From Cognatishimia activa (lineage in GTDB: Bacteria > Pseudomonadota > Alphaproteobacteria > Rhodobacterales > Rhodobacteraceae): 64,000 nt of DNA. This document shows positions 46,130 through 56,274 of the stretch, piece after piece. How positions within the stretch are numbered: position 1 is the stretch's first letter; the number at the start of each line of letters is the position of its first letter. A program made the position numbers and the translations under genes. The stretch spans positions 2,232,001 to 2,296,000 of the forward strand of contig NZ_CP060010.1 of assembly GCF_017798205.1 (NCBI RefSeq), read 5' to 3'. The notes beneath the pieces are model-generated. The model was not told the DNA's origin. It made no database searches and saw only the letters and a program-made list of their open reading frames with translations.

Positions 46130-46148
46130 TGCTCCACATTTTGCTACA
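46130..46148 (+). promoter_or_regulatory. Paired TGCTMCA repeats, candidate right integrase arm sites
   Basis: TGCTCCA (46130-46136) and TGCTACA (46142-46148), 12 bases apart, in A+T-rich DNA 76-94 bases before the attR core. Confidence 0.5.
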
Positions 46149-46223
46149 CGAAAAAATTTTGAAATAGTTTTTTAATTAATAATAATAACATATTAGCCAT
46201 AATACCATATGGTGGATGACGGA

Positions 46224-46237
46224 CTTCGTCTCCGCCA
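46224..46237 (+). repeat. attR core of the island
   Basis: CTTCGTCTCCGCCA, identical to the tRNA-Ser 3' end at 35269-35282. The 46096-46223 stretch before it is very A+T-rich. Confidence 0.85.
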
Positions 46238-46327
46238 ACATTGCCGGCTTGAAATGCTCCTTATGATACCGACAATCGGGCCTTTACGGAGTTTTTTGCT
46301 AGGGATTTCTGCGCTAGTTTCCCGCCT

Positions 46328-47857
46328 TTAGAACAACTTGAATTGTTTATCTTCCTCATTTTTGAGTGTTACCCGTTTACCGGAGCGGCTGCGGCTTCCC
46401 AATTTTTGAAAGACCGCGGCAGAAGACGTTCGAAAACCGTCCTGTTTGCGAATTTCGAAAATGCGCTTCTTGGCTTCTTTCGCAGCGATTTCATGGTCCA
46501 CAATGCGGTGAGGATAGTCTCTTCCCAACTTGAACGTGTCATCTTCGAACAAAGTTCGATCCCACGTCCATGGTGTGTGAATGAATTCGTCTGGCACCGC
46601 TTCCATTTCCGGGACCCACTTTCTGATAAAGGCACCCGTTGGGTCATGTTCTTTGGATTGCTTTACGGGGTTGTAAACGCGAATGGCATTAATCCCTGTC
46701 ACACCAGACTGCATTTGGAGCTGACTATAGTGGATCCCGGGTTCGTAGTCGGTGAATACTCTTGCTAGGAAATGGCCAACCACGCGCCAATCTAGCCACA
46801 ACTGATAGCTGGCAAAGCTCACTAACATGGCACGCATACGGAAGGTGATCCAGCCCTCAGCAAGGAGATTGCGCATACAGGCGTCTATGAACGGGAACCC
46901 GGTCTGCCCTGATGCCCAGGCCTTGAAATGAGTTTCGTTGTGTGCGTACTCGCGCAATCCTTCGAATGCAGGGTGCATGCATTTTGTTTCGATAGAAGGC
47001 TGGTCTTCGATTTTTTGTATGAAATGGCATCGCCAAGCGAGCCGAGAGCCAAAAGCGCTGTAGTTTCGACCGTAGATCGATTTCTCCATATGCGATAACT
47101 GAGAGCTACGTTTCGCAAGCGACTGCACAACTTCTCGCACGGACAGCGTGCCCCAAGCGAGATGCGTAGAAAGTCTGGAGCAATGATATTCCGACGAGTC
47201 GGGCGCTGAGATGTGAGAAAGGTAGTGACGCGATCGCGTTAGCAAGAAGCTCCGAAAATCTTCGATGGCGGCGCGTCTTCCGCCACGTTGAACGCGACCG
47301 TAAAGTGGTGCGCCAAACATAGGGGAGTCTTTGTTTGGCATCACGTCTGTTTTGACGGTTATTGGTTCAAGTTTGCTGGGCTTTGCGAGGATCTCATCTT
47401 TCATGCGGGCGTTTCTGATTTTTGCCCAGTCATCACGACTACTGAGCCTGCGCACGACGCCGTTGGATGGAAATTCGCGAAACTTGATCCCTTGATCTGC
47501 GCAAAGCCGAGCTACGGAAATATCTCGCGCGTAGGTCCAACCGTTCCCGGATTCTTCATGCGCAAAGACTTCGGCGACCCCGAAATCTCGAAACAACTTG
47601 CCAAAGACCTCGCATGCATCACCAGCCTTCACGACAAGTGGCTGCCCCAGAACCGAAAGCGCCTTGTTCAGGTCGACCAAACAATCGTGGATAAAATGCC
47701 AATGACGACGTGACGCAAACGGCTGTTGCCAGTAGTCCGGCTCTACAATGTATAGCGGGATCACCGGCCGACCTGACTGAGATGCCGCCAACAGTGGCGC
47801 ATGATCGTGAACGCGCAAGTCGCGCTTAAACCAGACAATGCATGGGGATTGTGACAT
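46328..47857 (-). CDS. Cryptochrome/photolyase family flavoprotein
   Basis: 509 residues. An N-terminal antenna domain ([17 protein letters not shown]) and a C-terminal FAD domain are both complete, with [19 protein letters not shown]-like [21 protein letters not shown] and [22 protein letters not shown]. It probably repairs pyrimidine dimers or senses blue light. The long linker and [19 protein letters not shown] fit the proteobacterial FAD-binding cryptochrome-like group. It does not look like the iron-sulfur PhrB type. Repair versus signalling cannot be decided here. Confidence 0.9.
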   Translation of the reverse strand: MSQSPCIVWFKRDLRVHDHAPLLAASQSGRPVIPLYIVEPDYWQQPFASRRHWHFIHDCLVDLNKALSVLGQPLVVKAGDACEVFGKLFRDFGVAEVFAHEESGNGWTYARDISVARLCADQGIKFREFPSNGVVRRLSSRDDWAKIRNARMKDEILAKPSKLEPITVKTDVMPNKDSPMFGAPLYGRVQRGGRRAAIEDFRSFLLTRSRHYLSHISAPDSSEYHCSRLSTHLAWGTLSVREVVQSLAKRSSQLSHMEKSIYGRNYSAFGSRLAWRCHFIQKIEDQPSIETKCMHPAFEGLREYAHNETHFKAWASGQTGFPFIDACMRNLLAEGWITFRMRAMLVSFASYQLWLDWRVVGHFLARVFTDYEPGIHYSQLQMQSGVTGINAIRVYNPVKQSKEHDPTGAFIRKWVPEMEAVPDEFIHTPWTWDRTLFEDDTFKLGRDYPHRIVDHEIAAKEAKKRIFEIRKQDGFRTSSAAVFQKLGSRSRSGKRVTLKNEEDKQFKLF

Positions 47858-47915
47858 CTGCTCAGATTCACGCGTCGATTGGGTGGTGAAGCGTCAGGCC
47901 CGTTTTAACCAATCT

Positions 47916-48428
47916 CTAAGCGTTACATTCTGGCACGCTTAGCTTCACCTCGGCTGCTGCCCCCATGATTGCGGAAACTGAGGTGGTCTCGGATTTGAAG
48001 CTGACGGTGGTCCCGCTTATCTCGCTATCAGAGACAGTGATCGCACGTGCGCCACGAGTGTCGTCAACATCGATGGTGAAGGCGATCGATGCGTTCGTTT
48101 CCAGGCCCGAAATATCCAGAACTGCGAGTTGGTCCCCGTCTGAAATCGTAGGCAGTGTGTTCAAAAATTCTGCTCCGGACGTCAGCTCAAAAGGCTGGAA
48201 AACTTCAACTCCTGCGCCTGATCCTGAAACATCAAAGATCAACCCTGCATCGGATCCTGTGAAATCGATTTTGAAGATGCCAGCGCCAATATCGCAGTCG
48301 CTGAAGTTCGTTAATACAAAGCGATCTTTCGGGGCGCCCTCAATGAATTCCACACGTATGTCCGCCAGCGCCGGGCTTGAGAACGCTATTGTTCCAATGA
48401 CTGCAGCAGAAAGAATTGAGTTACGCAT
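47916..48428 (-). CDS. Secreted 'aggregation factor core'-like protein
   Basis: 170 residues. Signal peptide (NSILSAAVIGTIAFSSPALA), then a beta-rich domain with IRVEFIEGAPKDRFVLTN, GAGVEVFQPFELT and FTIDVDDTRGARAITVSDSEI. Similar proteins in Rhodobacterales are named aggregation factor core after a sponge protein. The name does not prove the function. The acidic DxDD segment could bind calcium. Confidence 0.75.
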   Translation of the reverse strand: MRNSILSAAVIGTIAFSSPALADIRVEFIEGAPKDRFVLTNFSDCDIGAGIFKIDFTGSDAGLIFDVSGSGAGVEVFQPFELTSGAEFLNTLPTISDGDQLAVLDISGLETNASIAFTIDVDDTRGARAITVSDSEISGTTVSFKSETTSVSAIMGAAAEVKLSVPECNA

Positions 48429-48643
48429 TGTCCGCCTCCCACGTGTCTAGACATTCAAAATACGAATGGTCGGGCGATGTGGATCATTTGCCGCTGCTTA
48501 AGTCGGTGACTGTTTTTCGTTTTGGTGTCAGCTCCGCCGGTTGTGATCTAATTGGGCTACAGTCGCGTATTCTTGGTCATGTAGTTGGCAAGTGAGCTAC
48601 ACTATCGACCACAATTACGAGACTGGATTTGATACCAGAGATA

Positions 48644-49699
48644 ATGACACAGCGGCCTGCGGACGAAGACGAGACGGGCGACCCCATTGATGCGGTTATT
48701 ACCTGGGTCGACGGTAGCTCGGAGAAACATAGCCGCAAGCGACAGCGATACTTAGCGCAAGCAGGTCGCGCCCTGCATGAAAACGCAATCAACCCACATC
48801 GGTGGGCCTGTAACGATGAAATCCTCTACTGCCTTCAATCGCTGGAAAACAACGCGCCTTGGGTGCGCAAAATTTGGATTGTTGTCGACGATGAAACGCC
48901 AGACCTACGGTCGCTTTCTGAAAACATTCGGGCAAAGATACGGTTCGTGTTCCATCCAGAGATCTTTGTCGAGTTCGCCGATGCGCTGCCGACATTCAAT
49001 TCGCTGGCAATCGAAAGCATGCTCTGGAGGATAGACGGGCTCAGCGAGCGCCTTATGTATTTCAACGATGACGTATTCTTGGCCGCGCCGTTGCAACCGT
49101 CTGATGTGTTCAGGGGGAATTTTCCTGTTTTGCGAGGAAAATGGGTCGACTATAGCGAAGCTCTGAGCAGTCCGGCCGTGCGTCGTGACCCGGCTAAATT
49201 CAATCATTACATGCAGTTGAATGCCGCGACCATGATGGGTCTTGAAGCCACTCGACTGTTCTCATCCGCGCATGTGGTTCATCCGCTGCGGCGTTCGGTC
49301 ATGTCACGACTGTTTGATCAGCACAGGGAAGCCTTCGGCAAAAACGTGGCACATCGGTTTCGCGATCTGAGCCAGTTCCTCCCGCAAGGTCTTCACAATC
49401 ACGCATGCATCATTGCGGAGGAGGCCGTTTTTGAGACAGCTGCCGATCACCTGCATATCGTAAGTGGACAGGGGGTGGGACAATGCCCGTCTGAAACCCG
49501 TTCGTTGTTGCAAAAGGCGACCAGTCCCGAGATCAAGTTTTTATGTGTCAACGATTTGCCCCAATTAGAAGATGTCGTGCCAGAGGCGCGTGAGTGGATT
49601 AGCTTGGCAATTGGCGGTTTTCCTGCGGGCAAAAATTTTTGCTCAACGCGCCTTCCCGGCAATCCCTTAGAGCCGGGAGTTCTTCCAGAGCCAAGTTAG
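48644..49699 (+). CDS. Stealth-family capsular polysaccharide phosphotransferase
   Basis: 351 residues from ATG 48644; a TTG at 48629 is an alternative. Transfers hexose-1-phosphate to build phosphate-linked surface polymers. The Stealth conserved regions are visible as DAVITWVDGSS (CR1), RWACNDEILYCLQSLENNAPWVRKIWIV, then LSERLMYFNDDVFLAAPL (CR2) and LPQGLHNHACIIAEE. No other capsule genes are nearby, so the product may be a short surface glycan or a modification. Confidence 0.85.
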   Translation: MTQRPADEDETGDPIDAVITWVDGSSEKHSRKRQRYLAQAGRALHENAINPHRWACNDEILYCLQSLENNAPWVRKIWIVVDDETPDLRSLSENIRAKIRFVFHPEIFVEFADALPTFNSLAIESMLWRIDGLSERLMYFNDDVFLAAPLQPSDVFRGNFPVLRGKWVDYSEALSSPAVRRDPAKFNHYMQLNAATMMGLEATRLFSSAHVVHPLRRSVMSRLFDQHREAFGKNVAHRFRDLSQFLPQGLHNHACIIAEEAVFETAADHLHIVSGQGVGQCPSETRSLLQKATSPEIKFLCVNDLPQLEDVVPEAREWISLAIGGFPAGKNFCSTRLPGNPLEPGVLPEPS

Positions 49700-49798
49700 A
49701 AATAATTTCTCTCTCCGACGACAATTATGGTCCTCATGAAGTGATCCGGAACGCGACATGATGCGTAATACTCTTTGTTCTTTAAGGAGTTGATCACC

Positions 49799-50881
49799 AT
49801 GATCGAGATCGTGCTACCCAAGCAGTTGAACAATGCGAAAGCATCTACTGGCGCCTCTTTTGGCGAAGAAAAGATGGAAGCCATCAGCCGCGCCACACCA
49901 TCAAAGGTAGACAACGATTTTGGTCGCGAACTTGATCAAGACCCCATTGGATTAAACCGCAGTTTCCAAGAGAATTTTGTAGTCAATGATGCATACAAAG
50001 CCAGCATGCCTGATCTGCAAAACGGGCCGTCGAGCCTGATCAAGGGATCCAAAACTGCAATCCAACACGTTGGCATTTCAAACTTCCGCCTGCCTCTGAA
50101 ATGGCGGACCCGCTCGGGCGAGTCCTTGGCGCTAGAGACATCCGTGACTGGGTCCGTCTCGCTTGAGGCATCGAAGAAGGGCATCAATATGAGCCGCATT
50201 ATGCGCTCGTTTTACAAATTTGCCGATACGCCATTCGATCTTGAGACCACGGGACAAATTCTGAAAAGCTATTTGGATGACCTGGAAAGCTTCGATGCGC
50301 GTTTGCAGCTCAGCTTTCGTTACCCGATGCTGAAACGCTCCTTGCGCAGCAATCTAGAGGGGTACCAGTACTACGATGTGGCTTATGAGGTGATCCGTAA
50401 AGGAAAGTCATCAACGAAAATTATGCATTTCGACTATGTCTATTCGTCGACCTGCCCGTGTTCGTTAGAGCTGTCTGAACATGCCCGAAACAGCCGCGGG
50501 CAGATCGCAACACCGCATTCTCAGCGCTCTGTAGCGCGAATTTCAGCGGTCATCGAAGATTATAAAACGATTTGGGTCGAAGATCTTGTGGACCTATGCC
50601 TGAAAGCCATTCCCACAGAAACACAAGTGATGGTCAAGCGCGAAGACGAGCAGGCGTTCGCAGAATTAAACGGCTCAAATCCGATCTTCGTCGAAGACGC
50701 AGTACGGCTCATTTATGCTGCTCTGGACGGAGTCAGCCACATCGGCGATTTCCGAGTGATCGCGAGCCACCAGGAGTCGCTCCATAGCCACGATGCCGTG
50801 TCGATCCTCACAAAGGGCGGCACATTTGATCAGGTGAGCTACGACCACAGAATGTTCGCGTCCCTGTATCACGTGGGGTAG
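49799..50881 (+). CDS. folE2: GTP cyclohydrolase FolE2
   Basis: 360 residues from ATG 49799, preceded by AAGGAG. Metal-flexible first enzyme of tetrahydrofolate and pterin synthesis (type IB, unlike zinc-dependent FolE). Family features include HVGISNFRLPL, the catalytic cysteine region in SSTCPCSLELSEHA and HSQRS, and VEDLVDLCLKA. A FolM-like dihydropterin reductase converges on it at 50892. No type IA folE is in this window. Confidence 0.93.
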   Translation: MIEIVLPKQLNNAKASTGASFGEEKMEAISRATPSKVDNDFGRELDQDPIGLNRSFQENFVVNDAYKASMPDLQNGPSSLIKGSKTAIQHVGISNFRLPLKWRTRSGESLALETSVTGSVSLEASKKGINMSRIMRSFYKFADTPFDLETTGQILKSYLDDLESFDARLQLSFRYPMLKRSLRSNLEGYQYYDVAYEVIRKGKSSTKIMHFDYVYSSTCPCSLELSEHARNSRGQIATPHSQRSVARISAVIEDYKTIWVEDLVDLCLKAIPTETQVMVKREDEQAFAELNGSNPIFVEDAVRLIYAALDGVSHIGDFRVIASHQESLHSHDAVSILTKGGTFDQVSYDHRMFASLYHVG

Positions 50882-50891
50882 GGCAGGGTGT

Positions 50892-51722
50892 TTACGAAAA
50901 CTGCCGAGGGCGATAGCCCGTAAGGTGTTCCCCACCATCCAAAGCGATGATCTGACCAGTGATTGCTTTTTGGGACAGCAGGAAGCGGACAGTTTCGCAT
51001 ACCTCACTCAAAGATGCAGGCCGTTGCAGGGGCAGGAGCGAACACCGCTCACGAAAATGCTCTTCTGTCCGGCCGGCTTCTGGCAAAATCGGCCCAGGCC
51101 CGATCGCATTGACCCGAATTCTTGGTGCAAACTCTTCCGCCAAGATTTGGGTCAGGTTCCAAAGACCTGTTTTTGATAGGGTGTAAGTAAGGTGTCTAGG
51201 CGAAGGGTTGAGCACCCTGGAATCGATCACATTAACAATGGATCCGCCCGCCCGATCCGGCAAACGATCTGCAAAGTGCTGGCACAATAAAAGCGGCGAT
51301 TTGAGGTGCACGCCCATGTGATTTTCAAATGACTCCGAGGTTGCTGTCGATACATCGTCCCATTCAAAAACCGACGCGTTGTTAATCAAGACACCTATTG
51401 GGCCACAACGGTTTTCGGCGCGGTGAATGAGCTTTGCCGCTTCCCCTGCAAGGGAAAGATCGGCCTGTACGATTTCCGCATGGCCACCAGAAGCTTCGAT
51501 CTCACCCTTTAGATGGTCGGCCGCGTCCTTGGAGCCGTTGTAGTGTATTGCAACGGACCAGCCCGACGCGGCCAAATCCAATGCAATCGCCCGACCTAAG
51601 CGTTTCGCAGCACCCGTAACCAAAACAGAACTGGTTTGCGGTGTCGGTTGTTCAAACGCATCATGAAAAAAAATCTCGTCACTGTGATGCACAGGTTTGG
51701 TTATTGCGTCCACTTTATTCAT
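50892..51722 (-). CDS. Short-chain dehydrogenase, FolM/pteridine reductase-like
   Basis: About 276 residues from ATG 51722; a GTG at 51731 is possible. The Rossmann motif is TGAAKRLGRAIA, with the NADPH-specific arginine/lysine pattern of FolM and pteridine reductases, followed by NNASVF, YTLSKTGLWNLTQ (catalytic Tyr and Lys) and IGPGPILPE. An N-terminal extension of about 30 residues precedes the fold. Its partner could be FolE2, converging 11 bases away: both would serve dihydrofolate or dihydromonapterin reduction. Confidence 0.82.
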   Translation of the reverse strand: MNKVDAITKPVHHSDEIFFHDAFEQPTPQTSSVLVTGAAKRLGRAIALDLAASGWSVAIHYNGSKDAADHLKGEIEASGGHAEIVQADLSLAGEAAKLIHRAENRCGPIGVLINNASVFEWDDVSTATSESFENHMGVHLKSPLLLCQHFADRLPDRAGGSIVNVIDSRVLNPSPRHLTYTLSKTGLWNLTQILAEEFAPRIRVNAIGPGPILPEAGRTEEHFRERCSLLPLQRPASLSEVCETVRFLLSQKAITGQIIALDGGEHLTGYRPRQFS

Positions 51723-51747
51723 CGAGACCACCCGTATCGAATACAGA

Positions 51748-51768
51748 AATATGTTGAAGAAACATATT
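51748..51768. promoter_or_regulatory. Palindrome upstream of the FolM-like gene
   Basis: AATATGTT-N5-AACATATT, starting 26 bases before the start codon, in A+T-rich DNA. Possible operator for a metal-responsive or other repressor. Confidence 0.4.
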
Positions 51769-52003
51769 ATTAGTTACGAAATCCCATCTCGTTTGGATCA
51801 CTATCCGAGCACTGTTTTTCGCATTTTCTGGTTTCAGCCCAGGGCCGTATCGCGGTATGAAAGCGTAGCGCTCGAGGCCGCTGTGTTTCAGCTTTCAGAA
51901 TACTGTCCCACGAATGGTGCGTTGCAGCGCAGTGTTCGAATGGTTGGGCCAATTGCCTTGATAGACTGATCCAGGCGGGTCAGCTCGGATAGCTGAGACA
52001 CAA

Positions 52004-53356
52004 TTATTCATTATTCTCGGCTCTGATTGGCACATTGGTTAATCGCCAGAACCTTAGTGGCAATGCAACCGCTGCGACGACAAGGCCCAAAGTGTAACCC
52101 AGCCAAATGCCTGTGGCGCCGAGGTTAAACAGAAAGCCGAAGGCATAACATGCCGGAAGTGCCAGAACCCAATATGCGGTAAGGGTAATTGTTGTTGGCC
52201 TACGCATGTCGGACATGCCGCGTAGAGCCCCTAGTGCGGTGCCCTGGATACCATCGGCGACCTGCAAAAGGCCTACTATGAAAAACAGAACAGTGGCGAG
52301 GTCGATGACGACTTGATCCGTAGACATGGTTGCTGCCAAGTGCCGACCTGCCATAATAAAGAGAGTGGCCACTAGGATTTGCCAAAAAGTAACCAAGGCA
52401 AAGGACGCTTTGAGTATCGGGCGAAGGCGTTCTTGATGGTCTCGCCCAACGGCTTGGCCAATCCTAATTGATGCCGCGCCAGCGACACCGAGCGGGATCA
52501 TATACGCCAAACCGGCCAGCGCATTGACGATTTGATGCGCGGCCAAAGCCTCGGCTCCCAGCCACCCCATCATGACTCCCACAATAGCGTAAGCTCCTCC
52601 TTCACCTGCGTATCCCAAGCAAAGCGGCATGGCCTCAGCGCCTTGTTCTTTTACATTGGCCCAAGAAATTGAAACTCGTTGACGATAGGGTGCAAGACCT
52701 GATGCACGCAGGAGGACGAAAGCGGCCGCGACAAGTGAGGCGCACTGCGAAAGGATACTGGCCAAGCCCGCGCCCAAAAGCCCCATGTCCAGCACATGAA
52801 TGAACGTATAGTTCGCGGGAATGTTCACGATGACGCCGATGTATGAAAGCGCTACGGCTGTCCAAGGCCACTCTACAGCGTCAAAGAGCGATTTTAGGCC
52901 AAAAAACAGAGTGAACGGGATCATCCAAAGGGCCATAGAGACCCAGTAGGGCCAAAGGATTGTCAGAACCTCTTCGGGCTGTCCAAGTGGCTTTAGGAGC
53001 GGAAAGAGTGCTAGCATCAGCAGCGCGCCAGCGCTGCCACCGATCAGACATAGCACTACGCCACCTCGCAACGCGGCAGCCACACGGGCAAAGTTGTCAG
53101 CTCCATGCGCTTGACTGATTTGGACGGAAATCACGGTAATGACGCCCCAAAGCGCCGAGATCATTATGATCAAAACAGCCGTTGTCACCCCAGCGGCGGC
53201 CAACGGCACCGTCCCGAGAGGTGAGATCATCGCGGTATCTACGACACCGATCAGAAGGGCAGCCGCGAGCCCGACCATGAGCGGAATGCTTAACCGGATA
53301 ACAGGCATCAGTTCGGCACGCGTTGTCGCCGGATTGGTAAGTGATTGGAAAGGCAT
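52004..53356 (-). CDS. MATE-family efflux transporter
   Basis: 450 residues from ATG 53356, with GAAGGAAC upstream. Twelve hydrophobic helices fit the MATE fold of Na+ or H+-driven exporters. Typical patterns include ELMPVIRLSIPLMVGLAAALLIGVVDTAMI, AHQIVNALAGLAYMIPLGVAGAASIRIGQAVG (repeat of helix 7 region) and the final helices around TAYWVLALPACYAF. Substrate unknown; related pumps export cationic dyes, fluoroquinolones and secondary metabolites. Confidence 0.92.
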   Translation of the reverse strand: MPFQSLTNPATTRAELMPVIRLSIPLMVGLAAALLIGVVDTAMISPLGTVPLAAAGVTTAVLIIMISALWGVITVISVQISQAHGADNFARVAAALRGGVVLCLIGGSAGALLMLALFPLLKPLGQPEEVLTILWPYWVSMALWMIPFTLFFGLKSLFDAVEWPWTAVALSYIGVIVNIPANYTFIHVLDMGLLGAGLASILSQCASLVAAAFVLLRASGLAPYRQRVSISWANVKEQGAEAMPLCLGYAGEGGAYAIVGVMMGWLGAEALAAHQIVNALAGLAYMIPLGVAGAASIRIGQAVGRDHQERLRPILKASFALVTFWQILVATLFIMAGRHLAATMSTDQVVIDLATVLFFIVGLLQVADGIQGTALGALRGMSDMRRPTTITLTAYWVLALPACYAFGFLFNLGATGIWLGYTLGLVVAAVALPLRFWRLTNVPIRAENNE

Positions 53357-53626
53357 GGATGTTCCTTCGGGCGAAAGCCCTAGCAATGTCGTCGCGAAAC
53401 GGAGGTTCAAGCTCCGGAAATTTAACAGGCAATTAGCCCTGCGACGGGAAATCCATCTGACAACTCCTTACAATCTTGGGCTAGATAACGGATCTGGACA
53501 TTGGTTGTCCATAGGAAGCCGAATTGATCAACTGATGTGGCGACGCTGGGAAATTGGCGCGCAGTGCAGCTTCCATTGCTGGATGCCTGAGCGAAAATAG
53601 AGTTAGCCGCTGCCTTTGAATACCAA

Positions 53627-54640
53627 TTAGTCGTACCGGAGTTCAGTCGCCTTACCTCGGAAAATCGTATAGGCAAGCACTGTGTATCCCGCGATGACCG
53701 GCAATACGAAAATTGTGCCTATCAAAATTATGAACAGACTTTCGGGTGCACTTGCGGCGTCGTAGATGGTTAGTCTTTCGGGGACAACATATGGATAGAA
53801 ACTGTATGCCATCCCAAAAAACGCCATAGAAAACAGAGCAATAGATGCTACGAATGGAAACCAGGCCAACCTGTCGTCTTTGGTTGGCAAATGGCGCAGA
53901 CCGTACCAAAGCAAAGCGATGAGCAACCCCGAAGCTAAAGGCAACGGGGCCAATAGCAAGAATTCAGGAAAAGCGAACCATTTATCGAAAATGCGGTCAC
54001 TCACCAATGGCGTTGCGATGGAAACCAAGGCAATGCCAATGACGAGCCCCCAAATACCCCCGCGCGCCCATTTCACCGACTTTTTCTGCAATTCACCGTC
54101 GGTTTTCAGGATCAGCCAACAAGCACCAATGAAGGAATAGCCAACTGCCAAGAAACATGAGGTTATGGCTGCGAAAATCCAAGTTCCTAATGTGCTCTCC
54201 AGACCCATAATATATTTCCCGAGCATGAAGCCTTGGGAAAGTGAGGTCATTAGCGAACCGCTGAAAAAGGCGAAGTTCCAGTAACTCTTTTGGCGAGTTG
54301 GGGCTTTTGCCCGAAACTCAAAAGCCACTCCTCGAAGGATTAAGCCAACTAGCATGATGGCGACCGGAAGGTAGAGAGCCGTGAGAATAACGCCGTGCGC
54401 CGTTGGAAAGGCGACGAGCAAAATGCCTATCGCGAGAACCAGCCAGGTTTCGTTGGCATCCCAGAAGGGCCCGATCGACGCGACCATCCTGTCCCTCTCA
54501 TCGTCCTCTGCGAAAGGAAACAAGACCCCTACACCGAGGTCAAAGCCATCCAAGATCACATAGATAAGGATCGACACCCCCATCAGCATTGCGAATGCGA
54601 TCGGAAGCCATTGAGTTGGGTCACCGAATAACGTCATCAA
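53627..54640 (-). CDS. cydB: Cytochrome bd ubiquinol oxidase subunit II
   Basis: 337 residues. Partner of CydA in the bd-type terminal oxidase. Several hydrophobic helices, with the typical DGFDLGVGVLFPFAEDDERDRMV near the N-terminus and PFWDANETWLVLAIG. Starts three bases after the cydA stop on the reverse strand, so both are co-translated. No cydX-like small gene is seen after it. It gives respiration under low oxygen and in the presence of cyanide-like inhibitors. Confidence 0.94.
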   Translation of the reverse strand: MMTLFGDPTQWLPIAFAMLMGVSILIYVILDGFDLGVGVLFPFAEDDERDRMVASIGPFWDANETWLVLAIGILLVAFPTAHGVILTALYLPVAIMLVGLILRGVAFEFRAKAPTRQKSYWNFAFFSGSLMTSLSQGFMLGKYIMGLESTLGTWIFAAITSCFLAVGYSFIGACWLILKTDGELQKKSVKWARGGIWGLVIGIALVSIATPLVSDRIFDKWFAFPEFLLLAPLPLASGLLIALLWYGLRHLPTKDDRLAWFPFVASIALFSMAFFGMAYSFYPYVVPERLTIYDAASAPESLFIILIGTIFVLPVIAGYTVLAYTIFRGKATELRYD

Positions 54641-54643
54641 TAA

Positions 54644-56014
54644 TCACTCCGCTGGGAGGGGATCAACATCCCGAGACTGTGGCGGTTTGAAGCCTGAGTG
54701 ACCGGCCTTTTTTGCCAAGTAGAACAAGACGGTTACGTAGGCAAACAGCAGCAGTGCGTAAATCGTCAAGTATACGGCCAACGTCGAACCAACCATCGGC
54801 GCAGGAACGTCCGCAACAGCTTGTTTTGTGGTCAAGACACCCTGCACCAACCACGGTTGACGCCCAATCTCTGTCGTATACCAGCCTGCAAGAGTTGCGA
54901 CCCAGCCCGAGAAAGCCATCGGTACCATCCCAAACTGGATCAGTTTAGGAATTCCGGCTGGCCCACGTCCCCCTCTCATGAAAAACAGGGTGGACCAACT
55001 CAGCAGCAACATTGCCAGCCCAGTTCCCACCATGATGCGGAAAGACCAAAACACTGGGGCAACCGGTGGATGCAGAACCGTTCCATCCGCGGCAACAAAA
55101 TCATTCAATCCAGGGACAACGCCGTCCGCTTTGTGTTTTAGAATGATCGACGCGAGGCTTGGAATACCAACTTCAAATCGGTTTTCACGCGCATCTTCGT
55201 CAGGGAGGGCAAACAAAAGTAAAGGAACGTTTGACTGTGTCTCCCAATTACCCTCCATCGCGGCAACTTTCTGAGGCTGATACTCGAGCGTATTCAGGCC
55301 GTGCATGTCCCCCATGAATATCTGAGCTGGAATAAGGACAGCTCCCAGCCATGCACCAGTTTTGAATGTTGCACGGACATCTTCACCACGATCATGTCGC
55401 AGCCAGCGATACGCTGATAAACCAAGTATCAAGAACGACACAGTTAGCCCACTGGCCAGCAACATGTGAACAAGGCGATAGGGCATTGAAGGGTTGAAGA
55501 TGATCGCAAGCCAATCGGTTGCATGTGCCACTCCATCCCGCATTTCAAACCCGGCTGGCGTATGCATCCAACTGTTCAAAACCAAAATCCAGAACGCTGA
55601 CATTGTGGTTCCAAAAGCGACCAAAAACGTAGCTAGCGAATGCAACCAGTTTGGAACCTTTGAAAAGCCAAAAAGCATAATTCCCAGGAAAACGGCCTCA
55701 AGGAAAAACGCTGTCAGGACTTCGTAAGCGAGCAGGGGACCGGCAATATTTCCCACAGTCTCCATGAACCCGGGCCAATTTGTGCCAAACTGGAATGACA
55801 TGGTGATACCCGACACGACTCCCATCGCGAAGGATAGCGCAAATATTTTGACCCAGAATTGATAGGCCGCTAGCCATTTCGGGTTTTGCGTCGCGTTGAA
55901 CCGCAATTTGAAGAAAAGCAAAACCCACCCAAGAGCGATGGTTATCGTCGGGAAAAGAATGTGGAACGAAATATTCGCTCCAAACTGAATTCTTGAAAGC
56001 AGAAGCGTATCCAT
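54644..56014 (-). CDS. cydA: Cytochrome bd ubiquinol oxidase subunit I
   Basis: 456 residues. Carries haems b558, b595 and d. The haem-ligand and quinol region is seen in LSRIQFGANISFHILFPT (first histidine), SFAMGVVSGITMSFQFGTNWPGF and GDMHGLNTLEYQPQKVAAMEGNW. The protein is shorter than E. coli CydA, with a short quinol loop, so it belongs to the cyanide-insensitive (CioA) group. It heads a two-gene operon. Confidence 0.95.
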   Translation of the reverse strand: MDTLLLSRIQFGANISFHILFPTITIALGWVLLFFKLRFNATQNPKWLAAYQFWVKIFALSFAMGVVSGITMSFQFGTNWPGFMETVGNIAGPLLAYEVLTAFFLEAVFLGIMLFGFSKVPNWLHSLATFLVAFGTTMSAFWILVLNSWMHTPAGFEMRDGVAHATDWLAIIFNPSMPYRLVHMLLASGLTVSFLILGLSAYRWLRHDRGEDVRATFKTGAWLGAVLIPAQIFMGDMHGLNTLEYQPQKVAAMEGNWETQSNVPLLLFALPDEDARENRFEVGIPSLASIILKHKADGVVPGLNDFVAADGTVLHPPVAPVFWSFRIMVGTGLAMLLLSWSTLFFMRGGRGPAGIPKLIQFGMVPMAFSGWVATLAGWYTTEIGRQPWLVQGVLTTKQAVADVPAPMVGSTLAVYLTIYALLLFAYVTVLFYLAKKAGHSGFKPPQSRDVDPLPAE

Positions 56015-56274
56015 AAATGCACCTTTGGACTGGTTTGCATTCTTAGCGGGTATATATGCTGACCAACTTGAAACTTAATGGTGATGCGGCTCTGTGGCGC
56101 AGTTCGGGTTTCTGTTTACTTTCCTCTCCATGTTAACTCCGAAAACGCAGGAAGGATCCCTTCGATTATAGGGTTTATTGTCCCGCATGGCGGTAACCAT
56201 TAGCGCGTCAAGAGAATCCATTAAATTATTGCTTTGAAACGCTTACATTCATTTTGATGAAGTCGCGTTTTAGT

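Larger units (their letters stand above)
35269..46237 (+). mobile_element. Integrative genomic island at tRNA-Ser(GCT)
   Basis: About 11 kb bounded by the 14-base direct repeat CTTCGTCTCCGCCA: the tRNA 3' end (35269-35282) on the left and 46224-46237 on the right. A tyrosine integrase begins 87 bases inside the left end, and paired TGCTACA-type repeats lie near both ends. The sequence is visibly A+T-richer than the core and full of small unknown genes. No conjugation, replication or capsid genes are seen, so it is an integrating island of the satellite type that would need help to move. Confidence 0.88.

Noticed and set aside
35283-46223. CRISPR array or conjugation genes in the island
   Set aside because: No regularly spaced repeats and no relaxase, coupling-protein or pilus genes were seen.
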